Of a stretch of DNA of 64,000 nucleotides, positions 1 through 12,951 are shown piece by piece; positions within the stretch are counted from its first letter, which is position 1; the number at the start of each line of letters is the position of its first letter. Source of the stretch: Gymnothorax reevesii (taxonomy: Eukaryota; Chordata; Actinopteri; Anguilliformes; Muraenidae); contig CM056583.1 of NCBI GenBank assembly GCA_029721435.1, positions 87,497,620 through 87,561,619 on the forward strand, read 5' to 3'. Position numbers and translations under genes: made by a program. A model generated the notes under the pieces. The model was given only the letters and a program-made list of their open reading frames with translations, had not been told where the DNA came from and made no database searches.

Positions 1-760
1 CAAAAGTGTGTAATATCTTTCTGTTACCCCACCTAAGAGTATTGCCTGTACTGGAAATACAGACCAGATGCCAGTTTAGGTGCTAGTTTGTACAGGTAAC
101 GTACCGGTTGTAAGAGTGCTATACCGAAAGTGTTTGGTGGAAACAAGGCTTCACTTGAAGTACTGCCTTCAATCTTAGAAACCTACCATTCCATTTAACC
201 ATTTTGCCTCTTCAGAAAGACTCTGTGCAAAAACTCTTCATACATTGAAACTGAAGTTCAAGCCTAAGAGATAGAAGCTAAACTAGCCTTTCAAAGTGGA
301 AACCTCAGCAGTTCCCGAACAGGTAAAATAAAAATGATTATTTGGAGTCTTAAATCTTATGCAACCGACAATTTTTGGAATCTAACATCTCCCACAACAG
401 TCATTTCCTCTGCATTTCTATTTAATATTATGAGCCAATTCCATTATGATTAAATGGATTTATGTTCAGATTACACCCTGCAAAAACTATTGGTAGCCAA
501 CGTATTTATACAAGAAACGCTCATTAACGATCTCACTATTAATTTAGCTCTCTTGGAGAGACACCAGAGAACAAAAATAGGATTTAGAGGAAGAGGTTTG
601 AGTACAATGATCCAGCCCTGAATGCCCACAGCCCACAGGTGATATACGGAGCACAATCATTGGCTACAGCATATTGGCTCATTATTCCCTAAGTGCAATC
701 AAGCAATTACCAAGAGCAACCAAGAAGACTGCTAGAACTAATTAAGCAGATGTGCGGGTT
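1..760. other. AT-rich non-coding sequence
   Basis: I see no coding frame, repeat or RNA gene here. The only open frames are short and have no recognisable family content. Confidence 0.6.
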
Positions 761-1240
761 GTGACAGACGGGCAGGAGTTTTTCACTCTTGACCTGCGTT
801 TTCCACCTCTGGTTAGTGCAGATTCAGGTGAAAAGTGAGTCAAAACGGGTGCTGATCTGTTCCCGGGTCTCCAGTCATCCGGAAAGTGTCACACTCTACA
901 CGTCTCTGCTCCTCCCGCACGTCTCAAACCCGTGACCCGGGGTATGGGCAACGGCGGGTCCATATTCGCCTGTTTCAACTCCTCTCTCCACCGATGTCAC
1001 CTGCCCGAACTGGGTGTACAGGTTCTGCTTTAGACGTCAAAGGGAGCTACAGTCCATACTACTGACTCTCCGCGGTACAACACCCATCACAATCCTGACA
1101 GACTCATTACAATTCTATTCCCAGCTCACCCGCCCTTTCACTGCTTATTAGGTGGATAATCCATTACAGACCAGGCCAGGCTACTAACCTCCTGCCAGCA
1201 CAGAGTGTGTGTGGGAGGGGAAATATCCCATCACAGCCCC
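761..1240. other. CpG-bearing, GC-richer unique block
   Basis: This stretch is clearly richer in G+C and in CpG than its AT-rich flanks, for example around 840-960 and 1060-1140. It has no long open frame and no repeat signature that I recognise. It could be a small CpG island or a conserved non-coding element, but sequence alone cannot decide that. Confidence 0.35.
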
Positions 1241-1902
1241 TACACTACTTGGTCAGCAAGACTATTTTGAGTAAAGTATGACCCTAAGAAGGTCAAAGAT
1301 AAAAAATTAAAAAAAAATCAGGAATCAGGAAATATTGAAGACCCGGGCACAATTGTTTTATTTATTTCCTCATTTCTCATAAACTTTTGGACAGAGAGAA
1401 CGATTGTTCGCTGAGGCTCAGTTCAAAGTAGGATTTCCCTCTGTATGCTGTTAGAATACGCAGAAATCTCTCTGAAACTCAGAGTCATAGTAATACAGGC
1501 TGGATTGCAAATTCATTATTCTGTGATAGTAGGCTAATACATGAGGGTATGAGTTTTAAGATCAGAAATTCTTTTCAGATTAAACTAAATAATTATTGCA
1601 CCAGTATTCTTGCTCTTCCATTAAAGATTAAAATTATATTTAAACAGCAAATTGAAATGTAATGAAGGGTTAGAATTTGAGATCAATGCAAACTCAGGAA
1701 TATTCTTCTCAGAGGAAAAACCAATGAGCTCTGGTACTCTGAAAGAAAGCCGTAGTCAACTGACCACCCGGCTAAAAAAAAATAATAAAAAAAACTATCC
1801 AGCACTTTTAATCAGTATATACATCCATCAAGATGACAAAAATACACAAAAAGGGTCTTAATGTACCGTAGGCACCTCGATAAGGTTTTGTTATGTCACC
1901 TC
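1241..1902. other. Non-coding, nothing recognised
   Basis: AT-rich with A-runs near 1308 and 1777. A 69-codon frame at 1652-1861 is lysine/asparagine-rich and looks like a chance frame. Confidence 0.55.
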
Positions 1903-2160
1903 TGTCACGTCCAGAGTTTTTCCCAAATTTGCTTTATCCATAATCCTGCTGTCTGGATCAGTTTCAGTTTTGTTAATTGATTCTTATTCAATTATTGCCT
2001 TCTTTGTTTCCCCTCCTCTAATATTCCAATCCCATGCTTTGCGCGCCCACCTCCAATCAGTCATCCATAGTCTTGTGTATTTAAGTTCCCAGTCTCCGTC
2101 TTCCCATTGTTGGATTGTTGCGTTACCTTATCAGGTGATTTGTGTCAACCACCTTCAGAA
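1903..2160 (+). mobile_element. LTR-like fragment (5' part of a retrotransposon LTR)
   Basis: The segment opens with TGTCACGTCC, a common start for fish Ty3/gypsy LTRs. It carries a CCAAT at about 2053 and a TATA-like GTATTTAAG at about 2077, followed by a pyrimidine-rich stretch, as in an LTR promoter. I could not find the matching CA end or a target duplication, so it is probably truncated. The family is not identified. Confidence 0.35.
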
Positions 2161-5124
2161 TTACACCACTAAAACGAAATGCTTTACATCCTTCAGGGAT
2201 GACCCTCTGAGGTTCTGAAATCCTACGTAGTCACATCTTCCTCTCTGGCCTTCCGTGCAGTGAGAGGGAGAGCACCAATCTTGCTCCTTTCGGTTTATAA
2301 CCCTGGAGCTGACCTCAGTCCTGCCCTTCCATCCCTTCTCGCTCAAAACCTCAACTGTCAGTAGCACCAGTCTGTGAGTGGACATGGATTTGTTTCAGCT
2401 CCTTTCTGGTCAGTACCGTTTTGTTGCTAAAGACTAATCGCAGCATATTCTGTGATTTCTGCATTGGGCTGCTCTCTGCTGTTCATCACAACTTCCTTTG
2501 TCACTTGCTTCTAATTTTACTCAGAGAACAACACACTGTAATACTTCAGAGGAGGGGGGGGGGGGGGGGTGTTTTTCTGGCTTTTCAACAAAAGAGAGTG
2601 TGACTCATTCTGTTTAATTTGCCGTTTTTAGTAGCAGGAATAATGACAACAGGTAATTGATGTCTTTCGTATCAAGGCATAATAGGCATAATTGAATGTA
2701 CTGTATTCCTCCTGTAACCCTGAGTTATGAATCTCTGTGGGGTTATTGAGCATGTGATTTTCTCTCAGGCTCAGGTAGATATATGCCGTTTTATGGTAGT
2801 TAGATGAGTGAAGCCGGGCAATTAAACACAACATCTCATTCTCACAATTTATCTGAGAGCAGCAGTGGCCACCGTGGATCAGATTTCTTTCTCTCCACAT
2901 TCTGTTCTTATGCATCCTGAACCGATCCTAGATCAGCACTGCCATGCTGCTATGAGATGTTTTATTAATGCTCCTCTGCATCTCTTTAGCTGCTGCGCTT
3001 ATCTGCAAAATTAAGTGAATGATGGCCAATGATGCAACTACTGGGACCTCCTGAAACCACAGTTGACCAGTTTCAGATTTTCAAGCACGCTGCCCCAAGT
3101 CTTACAATTCTTCTCCCTGGGATTTGCATCGATTGAACCAGAGGTACCAAACTGTGAACCCATGAACTTTCGATTGACAGTTCATTGATTCCCAATGATG
3201 AAAAACCAGATTCTCTTCAGTTAAAGCAGGGGATATTGGAGGTTTAGCACATATGTATTCCCTGAGAGCACAGAGGCACATTTTCCTGACCCTCCTCAAT
3301 TCTCTGCTCCAACTGTCAAGCAGCTGCATGTCGTTTTCTTTGCTGCCTCTCAAATGTGAAAAGAATTTGACTCAGGGCACCATAATTGTCAGTTTTTCCA
3401 GAGATAATGTGTTATGCTCAGGTTAATACTTGATACAAAACCAGTCAGGATGTCGTCACCAATGGTAAACATTGAGGTCCAGATCATGGGAGGTAATTCA
3501 TTGTATTACGTGACGGTAAAGAAAAAACATTTTCTCTCCATCTTATCTTCATGAATATGTAATGGTTTGGTTCCAATACATATTGCAGCAGTTTACCATG
3601 AAAATGGAGAACGGTGTATGTGAAAGTGTAAGGGGCAATATCTGCAGAATCTTCTATGCCATGTATTATCTGAGCTGCACTTGAATTTAGATGCTGGGCT
3701 GTATCACTGTGTTTGCTCATTATGAGACCTGTGTGGGTTTGAAAGACAAGTTTGGCTAAACATCAATCACTATAGTCAATGGATTGTATTTGGAAATACC
3801 TTTCCTGTTGTTGTCAATTATTTCTTCTAAGCCTTTGAAGCGAGCCTGGAAGATAAATTTATCTTATGGTATGAAATCAACTAATATACTTACTTCTGCA
3901 CGACACCTGCAGAATTGTGAGGCATCACAGGGCCTTAGGGGGAGATAAACCCGATTTCCCCCATAAATATGAGCGCCATCCGCCCTCTTTCCCAGTTCTC
4001 TTTGTGGGCAGATAATATTTCTGCCTCATGATTTCTGCTTTCTGTTCTGTGGTAACTTGCTGCCAATCATTTTACACACTTGAGGTTTATCCTTGAGTTG
4101 GACACCTTTGTCACCTCCCTGGCTTAGTTAGGAGTCAGTCACCTTGTGGGAGTGTTTTGATACGTACTATTTGCTATTTCTGGACAATCCACAATCATCC
4201 CAGAAAAATGGAGCTCTAGGTATTCTAATATTGTAAAGGCAAGGAACATTTCTGGTATATTCCTTGGAAATTTTTCATTTTGACATTATCTTTGGGAGCT
4301 GGCCTGTCAACAAATTCATTTTAAGCAATATTTTACATTAGAGCTGATCATTGCATTTTAATACTAATAGAAAATGGTCAATAAATCACAATATCGACTA
4401 TCTCCAAATCACTACATCCAACATGTTGAGTGAATTTTTGTGAAGCTTTGACTTTTTTAACATGACTACACTTTGTTAACATTGAGTCTCACAAATCGGT
4501 TTCAAACCAAGGCTATTTACCACACATACAAATTGCCAGCAACTTAAGTCAATAACCATTGCACTTCCACATCTATACCCATATTTCAGGACAAATAAGG
4601 CTATCTGCTAAATGAGGTTTCCTCAATAAGTTTTAAATCATAAACTACACAAAGTATCAGTTCCTGACAAGGACAAACAGTAATATTTTGCAGAATACAC
4701 AAAATTCTAATAAATTCATAAGAAGTTTAATACACAAGGCCCTAAAAGCAAAACCTTCTTTTCTGTTCCATGTTACATGAGATGAGAATATTGGTTCCAG
4801 GACAGCAGGGCAGATGAAATGACCACAAACAACTGTCTGTCACCTGTCACCAAAGTTTGGCCTTTTTCACTACTTTTCTGCTCTTGCTGTGAAATGTAAG
4901 CTGCAGTATTTTGGAGGAATGTTTGAGTAATAACTTCCATATAAGTGTTCAGTGTGAGAATATTTGAGGCTGGTTCCCAGAACAGGATTACTGAGGAAGC
5001 TGGAAGCTGTAGAGAAAGGATCCCTCAAAATATCTGGCACATGAAGTAAAATGAGCTATTTGTAGTTTCCCTTGGAGTTTTTATCTACAGTCTCGTACAA
5101 ATTGATTGGATAAAGCAGGCTTGA
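2161..5124. other. Long non-coding stretch
   Basis: No coding frame, RNA gene or complete repeat is recognised in these 3 kb apart from the G-run listed separately. Short open frames on both strands have no family resemblance. The base composition is AT-rich and uniform. Confidence 0.5.
2554..2569. repeat. Poly-G run (16 G)
   Basis: A homopolymer of 16 guanines preceded by GGA. It is long for a G-run, could form quadruplex structures, and is prone to length error in assembly. Confidence 0.9.
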
Positions 5125-5300
5125 GTGGTAAAAACCAAACAAGAAAAGGTTTTCAGGTTTTTTATTACTTCAATATCATCCACATTCAGCACTCAGTACA
5201 AGATGTGTCCTCCATGGTTCTTGATTGAGCTGTTCAACCCGTTTTGGCATGGAGCTGACCAGGCTTTTGTAGGTCGCCCTGATTTCTTCATCGTGATAAC
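5125..5300 (-). pseudogene. Tc1-like transposase, C-terminal remnant
   Basis: Read on the minus strand, 5270-5190 encodes a block like LVSSMPKRVEQL, followed one frame away by a GGHILY-type ending and a stop. This matches the C-terminal end of Tc1/mariner transposases, where a conserved SMPRR block precedes GGHT-Y. The expected DDE catalytic domain upstream (higher coordinates) is missing and the frame shifts between the two blocks. It is a dead fragment of a cut-and-paste DNA transposon. I saw no inverted end. The family assignment rests on these two motifs only. Confidence 0.55.
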
Positions 5301-5865
5301 ACACCTGCATAGTTCTAGCCAAGCCATTTTAGCATACCGGGTCGGTATGCTGACGAATGCAAAAGTCGCATGCCGGTACGCTGGAAAACTCTGCCGGTAC
5401 GTTACAGATAGGTCACCAGTACGAGTATCCGCAACAGCGCGGATGGCTTCAAACTGTACTGATCAACCTAGTTTTATCGATTACCTGGAGATACGCCCGT
5501 ATAGCCGCCACTGTCGCAAGTAGCCTACCTGTAAAGGCAAAGCACATTAGGCTCAGTACCAGTTCTGAAGACAATGATGCAATCGTTAGAGTAGAGCCTC
5601 GTAGCAAGCGAAATCCATCAATGACGGCAGATCTTTCTAGAGCGAGTGAATATAGCCAGCTAGAATTAGAATTAGCTCTAGTAAATGTTTATTTTGGATC
5701 CCGATCTTTTCTGCCACTTTGCAGTCTATTCCGTCTAACCTGCACAATTGGCACAATTTTAAAATAATCATAGAAACTAGGTAGCTATATACTTCAGAGA
5801 TACTGATATTGCAAATTGATCATTTTGCTGGTGTTAAATACTCTACAATTAATTAGACTAAGATA
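5301..5865. other. Non-coding, CpG-rich patch
   Basis: The part at 5330-5530 is unusually rich in CpG, with recurring CCGGTACG-type words (GCCGGTACG occurs twice at about 5372-5401). Overlapping open frames at 5125-5767 are without family content. It may be a decayed repeat that I do not recognise. Confidence 0.35.
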
Positions 5866-6403
5866 CACTGCCCGGTCAAAAAAAGAATCACCATTTGGAA
5901 ATTAATGAACAAATTCTATACTTGGATCATTATTGCAGTTATTAATATGTTTCAGCTGGCAATACTCATTTTTACCCTGACTGATGAAGTGCGTCACCGC
6001 TGATTTCTTAAAACATCATGTCAGAAGACACATCCCTTGGTGGTGGAAAAGATGTAACAGTATTTCAGAATGGGCAAGTTATTAGCCTGTATTTAGCAAA
6101 GAAAACCATGAATGACAAGTATGAGGAATCATTTTCACAAACAAACTTGCCACCACAAAATCCTGACCTTAAACACATTAAAAGTTATTGGGATGTGCTC
6201 AAGAAAGACCACTGAGTGGTTCAACCATTATGTCAAGAAGACAAGATCTCGGCCAAAAATTATGGCATTTCTGATCAAAAACAAATGTTCTGGCTTGGCA
6301 CTTAGTTGTCATAATAATGACAAGACGAATATGCACTGTAATCAACGCTACAGGGGTTCCAACTAAATATTTGAGAGTGCAAATTTTTTTTGGCTGGGCA
6401 GTG
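5866..6403 (+). mobile_element. Internally deleted Tc1-like transposon with both inverted ends
   Basis: The element starts CACTGCCCGGTCAAAAAAA and ends in the near-exact inverted copy (end read back: CACTGCCCAGCCAAAAAAA). It is flanked on both sides by TA (5864-5865 and 6404-6405), the Tc1/mariner target site. Inside, the frame at 6018-6215 begins with a block like GGKDVTVFQNGQVISLYLA, typical of the transposase N-terminal helix-turn-helix, and then jumps to NLPPQNPDLKHIKSYWDVLKK, the region around the third catalytic residue. The usual glutamate in that block (P-I-E-N-x-W) is a lysine here. The middle of the transposase is gone, so the 538-bp copy is non-autonomous. Confidence 0.8.
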
Positions 6404-9079
6404 TATCTTCACGAGAAGCATCAGACATTATTGCAGAACACTTCCTATCAGATATAAAATACTGCATTATCATTGAATATAAAGTTAAACTGGTCACTGG
6501 AATTGACATTCATATCGTGACTTAACAGTCCGGTAGCTTGATTACTGGCAGCAGGCTACATTGTAAATTCATGCCAATTGCCTTATCTATATTGACTAGC
6601 TACACGTCGCACACAGATGAAGAAAATCATATAATATTGTTGGTAGCTCGTCATTTTAGCCATGTGTATCTTTCCAATATCAATTAACATCTCCCAGTTA
6701 AACTTGCTACCGAATCAGTATGTGCAGACCTTTGTAATGTGTGTTTAGGGACCTTGCCATGATATAGCTTGCGAACTTGGAATGTACGCATACCGTTCGC
6801 TAATAGTTCTTGCTCGTCTTTATGCATGATTGAAGATGGACTGCGAACGCACTGTCCCTCAGTAAGTTAACGTGTTAACAGAGTGAATGTGAACCTCAGG
6901 CCAGGGCTGAATCATGACCACAGATCGTTTGGCTGTTTATAGGAGTCGGAGAACAATGCACTATGTAGTCAGGGCTCCTGCTAAGCACTGAACGGTTCGG
7001 TAAACAAATTTTTTAAACGAGTCATTTTTAATGAACTGATTCTAGGGATTCAGTACAGTCAAAAGAACTGCCGTGCCCATCACTAGTCGAAGTAAGTTGT
7101 GTCTCTTAGGCCTAAATACTTTGAATTGTCTCCCTCTGCAGCTGCTGGGAAGGAAATGCTGCGGGTCCACAGTGCATTTACAGAGGGCTCGGCTCCGAGC
7201 AATAGTAATTTCAAATTACAGTAAAATTGTCCAATCATATTACCCTTATGAATAAGAGGGCTTTGTTGTCGCCCGCTGTCCCCCAGGCAAATCACAAGCT
7301 AGCAAAATAAAAATAAAAATCAGCAGTAATCAACCTAGCGAGTTAACCTGAGTTGTTGGTTTGTGAAAGCTGTGAATATTGTTTTGAGTTTGTGAAGAAC
7401 GTTTTCTAGACTGATATGCACTGAGAAGTTGGAGTTGATCAGCATGGAAAAACCTACATCAGACCTTAATTTGATGCAAAAAACCAAGGCTTTTGAGAGA
7501 CATTTCAGCACCAGCAATTACGTGTGACACCCATGGATGAAGGAGGAAAATCTGTATTGCTGAGATTGGGTCCTGGGTCAAAGATGGCCTTTCTGAGCAG
7601 GTGAAAAAGGCAATTAAATGATCATGAAACAGCAAGGTATTTAAAGGACTCTGTACCAAGTGATTTTTGTATTTTGCCTTCGCTGCCAGTGTTTTCTGTA
7701 TGTTACAAAATTTATTTGGGAAAAAAATTATAAGGCATTGCTGAGATGGTGAAATCGATTAACTGGTAATACAGCACAATGCGTTTACCCAAATTAACTT
7801 AACAGGGGAAACGGAATGAAACTTAAAGCAACAGAAATAATTTTTGTGATGTCACGGATGCTTAAAAACACAGTGTTAATTATTCATTAATTAGATCCTC
7901 CTGACTCCTTTGGCGTGCGATACTTCTTGTTTACAAACATACGCATTAGTGTGGTTGGCAAGAACAAATGTAAATCAATACAACAAAACAGGGGAAGTAT
8001 GGCATCCTGCGGTTGTGGTCTCTGAATATGTACAAAACCTTGACTGTTCCATGAAAGCAAGGTATTTCTTTTAGCTTAAGTACAACGAAGGTCCGTGTTG
8101 GCTTCCGGATCCTTACGAGCTGAAAGGTTGGAGGAACGAGCCTTAGTCTGGGTCGGCTGGATCATCACTTGATTTTCCTACAGAAAATCAACATTTGCTG
8201 ATCATCATTGATCAGTGAAAGTAATTCACAATTGTACATTTACCAGAACGATTTTGAAAAGGGGCGCCAATATATTTTGGGGGGTTTTATACGTGATAAG
8301 CGGGTTTAGAATTCATGATTAAAATTTAATATAGCGAATGCATATTCTGCACATTCCCTCGCCACCTGGTGTGTCATCAGTAACAAGGCTGCTGCCGTTA
8401 CACCTGCAGTAGACATTTAACTCTGAATTTTCTTGACTGGATGTAGGATGGACATTATTACACACTCAAATGTTTCTCTGGGTACCCAAAATTCAAGCCA
8501 AACAGTACTGATCGTAGTCAGTACTGATGAAGGTCGAAAATGGAATTCTTTCCAATACTAGCTGAACTGTCACTTAGATACTCGCTATCGGAAAGAAAGG
8601 AACCTCTTGAATTACCCAACATTCCCTTGCCATGCCTGAATAACAAAATGTGAAAACTTAGCTAAATGTCATGGTAGAAATGATGGAAAATAACTTGGGA
8701 CTGACCCAACAGAAAGTGAATACTACAAACATGCTAGTGGGTCGACGGGAGCCAGTTCTTGCATCGAATTGCATCAGTCCAAGTAGATTTTTTTGGTTCT
8801 CAATCAGGAATACCTTTCGTTTGGAAAAGGAAAGCCCTTCACGAAATGGTTTGTGCAGATAATAATGCTGCTACTGACTGGCATTATGGCAAAAAATGGC
8901 TGACAACTTTACTTCACGTATTAAATCAATTGTCATGTTGTGGCTTTTTGCCAACCACGGTAGTCAACAAACCCACATGACCAGGTTCGTGACATCACGA
9001 GAAGTATCTCTCTGGTTCGTTCAAGAAAATTTCTGGATAAAACCCTGCACCTGGACAACTGCATCGATGGTGGTGCAGT
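6404..9079. other. Long non-coding stretch
   Basis: I see no gene, RNA or complete repeat. Two overlapping frames at 8671-9123 have no recognisable product. The 6770-7300 part has scattered CpG. The rest is AT-rich. Confidence 0.45.
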
Positions 9080-9180
9080 CCTTTTGCTGCAGCCTTCACT
9101 TTTTGATGGACCAGAAATTCTAAAATGGTTTGAGGTCAGGTGAATTACCAGGCCAGTCCAACACAGTTACAGTACTGTGT
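9080..9180 (-). pseudogene. Tc1-like transposase fragment (DWPxxSPDL motif)
   Basis: On the minus strand, 9167-9110 reads like LDWPGNSPDLKPF followed by a stop codon and NFWSIKK. This is the block before and around the third catalytic residue of Tc1/IS630-type transposases (DWPxxSPDLNPIENxW). The stop replaces the Ile-Glu pair, so the copy is dead. The rest of the transposase could not be followed on either side. Confidence 0.5.
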
Positions 9181-10340
9181 TGATGATGCAATCACATTAG
9201 TTGCATCATACGACTCAAGGAAATTAATGAATCACGGCTAAAAGGTACTATGCAGTGATCTTTGAGGTGGTTGTGTAAAACGCTCATCACTTACCACTTC
9301 TGTTTGCACTCCATTCAGCTCATTCAGTTGACAAGCACCTTTATCCAATTAATTTGCTCAGGACTGTAGCGAACTCAGTAATCCTGCTTTAATAGATTTC
9401 CCCGTCAGAGTTTTATCAACAAGAACCTGTCTACTGTTCTTCAAACAGATTCTAGACCCTGAAGCAAGAGAACAGCTTCTTACATACTCTCTGGGCCATT
9501 TAACATTGGGAGACCTGCAAGCTTAGAGATATATTCAACTCAATTTGTGCTGAATGTTTTCATCCATAAGCATACATTCTACTTCCTTTGAGCTCCATGC
9601 ACAAAATTGTGTCATGTAAGCAATATATATAATCATTCTGAGGTTTTTATCAGGCATTTCAAAGAAATTGCATTCCCCCCCCCCCGGGCATTCATTGAGC
9701 TTTCAGGAAAATCTGTCATTCAAATTCCTGGCAGCCTCTTGCCTTCCTCTCTTTCAATAGCAGAGAGTGGGAGCCTGAGAGAACACGGTATCAGGGCACT
9801 CAAAACAATCCATTCATCCATTTTACAATTCAAAAAACAGAATACTGTCAAAACAAAGAACTTTATCTTTGCACACTTCAAAGGAAGGTCATAGGAATGA
9901 TATTTTAAGAGAGAAGCCTAAATGCAAAGTTTATGCACTTACAGAAATGCTTCATTTTTAAAAAGCAAATACAGGTAAATAAGTTGTATATATGGACATG
10001 AGCACCGAGTTTTAAAGCATAAAGGGGCACTGTCATGGTACACCCATGCGTGAACTTTAATTATATATGAAGTAAAAGATTTGCTGGGAGAGTGTTGCAG
10101 ATATTTTGAACTGTGTTTGGAAGGCTTTTAAAATTGTTTTGCGGTTCAGCTTCCATTGACTATAATAATAATAATCATAAGAAGACCATACAGATTACTT
10201 AAGAACTAATGGCGAATAGGGGGATGATTCCACAGACAACTCAGGCAAAGTTAAGTTGATTGAAAAAAAAAAAAAAAGCTGTTTAGTTTACTCCCTTGCC
10301 AAACTAAAACTGACGAATATATCCAGAGCCATAGCGGTCG
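9181..10340. other. Non-coding, homopolymer tracts
   Basis: Apart from a C-run near 9676-9685, an A-run near 10262-10277 and an ATA-rich patch near 10163, I recognise nothing. The 95-codon frame at 9607-9894 has no family content. Confidence 0.45.
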
Positions 10341-11010
10341 AAGTATCCAGTGCCATATTGTCATCATGGTCACGTACCTGAAGCAGCAGCAGATTTACGC
10401 ATTTCAGGTGGCACAGTTTTGCAATAGTTCTGTAACCCTGAACCAGCAGTGGACCAACAACTCTTGTCCTGGTTCTTCTGGCGACAGAGAGCTCTGCAGA
10501 TCAGAATGTTAGTGCCAGCCCCGACTTTCTCTGCGCACCTGAACCAGGCGTCCACTGCTGGGACTTCTGTCTGGCTTGGATCCCAAGGGCACAGGGGAGG
10601 TTACTGACCAAACACCCACTGGAAAGGGCAGAGGGAACCTGGAAGGCAGAGGGAACACTGGGGAACGTAATAAATTTGGAAAACTTGGAGAAACGGTCAA
10701 CAATCACCATAATTACTGTGAAACCTTCGGATTCAGGTAAATCAGTTACGAAGTCCACAGCCATGTGGGACCAAGGGTGGTGTGGAACTGGTAAAGGTTG
10801 GAGTTTACCGGCTGGGAGTTGTCATGGTGATTTGGTCATGGCACAGATGCTACAGGAGTTGACCCATCTCTCCACGGCCTTAGCCAGGTTAGGCCACCAA
10901 TACTAATGTTGATCTGGGTGGTTCTCTGGATTCTGGGATGACCAGAGGCCATGGAGGTTTGAGCCCAGGTGATGACCCTGTCCTGCAGGGTGGAGGGTAG
11001 GAAGTAATTT
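10341..11010 (-). pseudogene. Ty3/gypsy retrotransposon integrase, decayed
   Basis: Read from 11000 down to 10360 the minus strand follows the integrase part of a gypsy pol gene in order. A zinc-binding region comes first (SGHPRIQRT, then CSICAMTKS after a gap). Next are [18 protein letters not shown] and [19 protein letters not shown] with [11 protein letters not shown], the start of the DDE core. Most of the core is then missing. The C-terminal region resumes with [20 protein letters not shown] and RALCRQKNQ, split over frames. Stops and frameshifts run throughout. This element would have been copied through RNA and inserted by integrase in the nucleus. No LTR is obvious on either side. The fit to fish gypsy elements is good. 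Confidence 0.75.
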
Positions 11011-11299
11011 CCTGCTGACTGACATTTCCTGCTGACATTTCCAGACCGTAGTAATAATAAAATAGGGCATGTTAATGTTAATATGAAGATGGACACACCC
11101 AGAGCTGAGACAGAAATTCATTAGATTTTAGGCACTTTTGATTCACTTGTTAAAAACCTCTTTAAATAAGCGAGACAGGATACGGACAAGTGGACAATCA
11201 GAAGGACATAAGTGAGTGAGTGTCATTTCATGCATGTCAGTTTCAGCAATATAAAGATGGATAGTAGGTTAATGAACCCTAATCATCTCTTCAAATTTT

Positions 11300-11945
11300 A
11301 AGATGGTTCGTCGACAACTCAGCATCCAAGACAGGAGAAGGGCTATTGTCTGTCCACGAGATGGACAAATTCAGGGAGCTGTGACTCAGCGTCAAAACGT
11401 AAACCAAAGGATTATCGACAGACTCTGGCAGAGGTTCTGGACAACTAATGCTGTTCAGATTCGCACCTGTTCCGGAAGGCGCCGACCAACAACAGCAAAA
11501 GAGGACCACTTTCTGATGATAACAGCATCGCAACAGTGCTTTATGACCGCACAACATCTTTGGGATCAACCCAGAGCTGCCAGAGGTCAGTGTTATCTCA
11601 AGGAGATTGTTCACCTCTGGTAATGCCACTCCTGCTATCGATTGGAACATGACATCAGTTCTAGGGCAACAATGCAGCAACAGAATGGTCTACACATGGA
11701 TTGGCCAGCATATTCACTCAATGTGTCTTCCACTAAGTATGCGTGGGATGTGAAGTATAGGGCGGCGAGTTCAATCACATCACGTCCCTGCCGTCAACCT
11801 GCACGAACTGGCTCAGCGATTAGTTGCTGTATAGCGAGCGATCCCTAAAAGTAATTTCCCAGGCCTGGTGAACAGCAAAAGGCATCATTTCCAAGATTGT
11901 GTGAATGTTACCAGTGGCTACACCAGTTTCTGAAGCTACTGAGTC
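11300..11945 (+). pseudogene. Tc1-like transposase, internally deleted
   Basis: The frame from 11303 opens with VRRQLSIQDRRRAIV and RLWQRFWTTNAV, the paired-like helix-turn-helix of a Tc1 transposase, followed by a GRRRPTTAKEDHF block (usual form GRPRxTTxxxDR). The central DDE region is absent. From 11690 in another frame comes MDWPAYSLNVSS with YAWD, the block around the third catalytic residue. A block ending VTSGYTSF and a stop (about 11900-11925) sits where Tc1 proteins end in GGHTxY. Order and orientation fit one element with a large central deletion. Inverted ends were not located. Confidence 0.65.
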
Positions 11946-12134
11946 ATGTGTGCACATCATTTTGGGTGTAGCAGTTCTTCTTTTCGTCAGGGTAATAACT
12001 CGTTGGCTAATATTTATATGCTAGCAGATCTTAGCTTCCCAGTTGAAACATCAATTTGAAAAATTATTTTTTACGTAAAAATATTTTCCAAAAAAGTCTG
12101 GAAAGAAAGAGTTGGGTATTGGATTTAGAGTTGC

Positions 12135-12560
12135 TGTAATGAAGCTCGGCGGGAGTTCAGTCCGGAAGACTCCCCTTTGCATACTCTCGCCAGTTTATTT
12201 TTATTCAATCTGCTTTCACTCGTTACAAATGCTTTCATTCTTGCTGTGATCATGCAGGGTCGTCAATTCAACCATCAGTGGATCTTATCCATCCAATAAC
12301 AGTGCGACACATGTCCTTTGTTGGCTTATCCTCTTGGTGCCGTCTTTTTAAATACGACCCTCTCTGCTTCTTATATACCCTGGCTGCTGTCGTGTTCGCC
12401 CTCCACCTCCCCATCACCGCCCAGCCTCGGCAGGCTCATCTGTTTCATCTTCATCAGCCGCCACCACCACCACCAGCGTCTGGACTTCATGGGGGGATTT
12501 ATCCAGCTGCGCCTCAGGCCGGAGGTTCCACAACTGCGAAATCTCCCTGCTGAGTCCAAG
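12135..12560 (-). mobile_element. LTR-like repeat, family A copy 1
   Basis: On the minus strand this has promoter-like LTR order: a TATATAAG box (about 12378-12371), then an AATAAA-type signal (about 12204-12194), then an end at 12135 where the + strand reads TGTAATGAAG. The first ~170 bases are clearly related to 51085-51270 (shared AATGAAGCT, AGTTCAGTC, GGAAGACTC, TTTATTTT blocks), so it is a dispersed family. The far boundary is uncertain and no target duplication was found. Confidence 0.45.
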
Positions 12561-12951
12561 CGCGAAAGACTTAAAGGTAATCATCACAGCCATTAATCTG
12601 TTCACTCTATTATTTGCAATTCATTGATCTGTCCTGGTTGAAATTTAATTTTATGGCATCAGCTCTGGCTTTTGCACGGTGAACATTCATCCATCGCTGT
12701 TCTCTGGTTTCTTTTCTACTCCTCTCCCATGCAGAGCAGCTGTTTCAAAAATGTTGACGTTCAAATTGTGAATTCTGTACCGGACAGTGGAAACTGATCC
12801 CTCAGGACAAGTGCTGACGAGACCCCTGATGTCCTCGAGCAATCATGAGTCCGTCAGCTTGATTTACTCCCTGCTTGTTACTTCATTCCATTTTCTGTAC
12901 TCTCATTAAGCTGTACAGCAGTAGGCCTGAATGCATTGTCTTTTTCAGCAG
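12561..12951. other. Non-coding, nothing recognised
   Basis: Sequence between two LTR-type repeats. No frame or motif of note. Confidence 0.5.
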
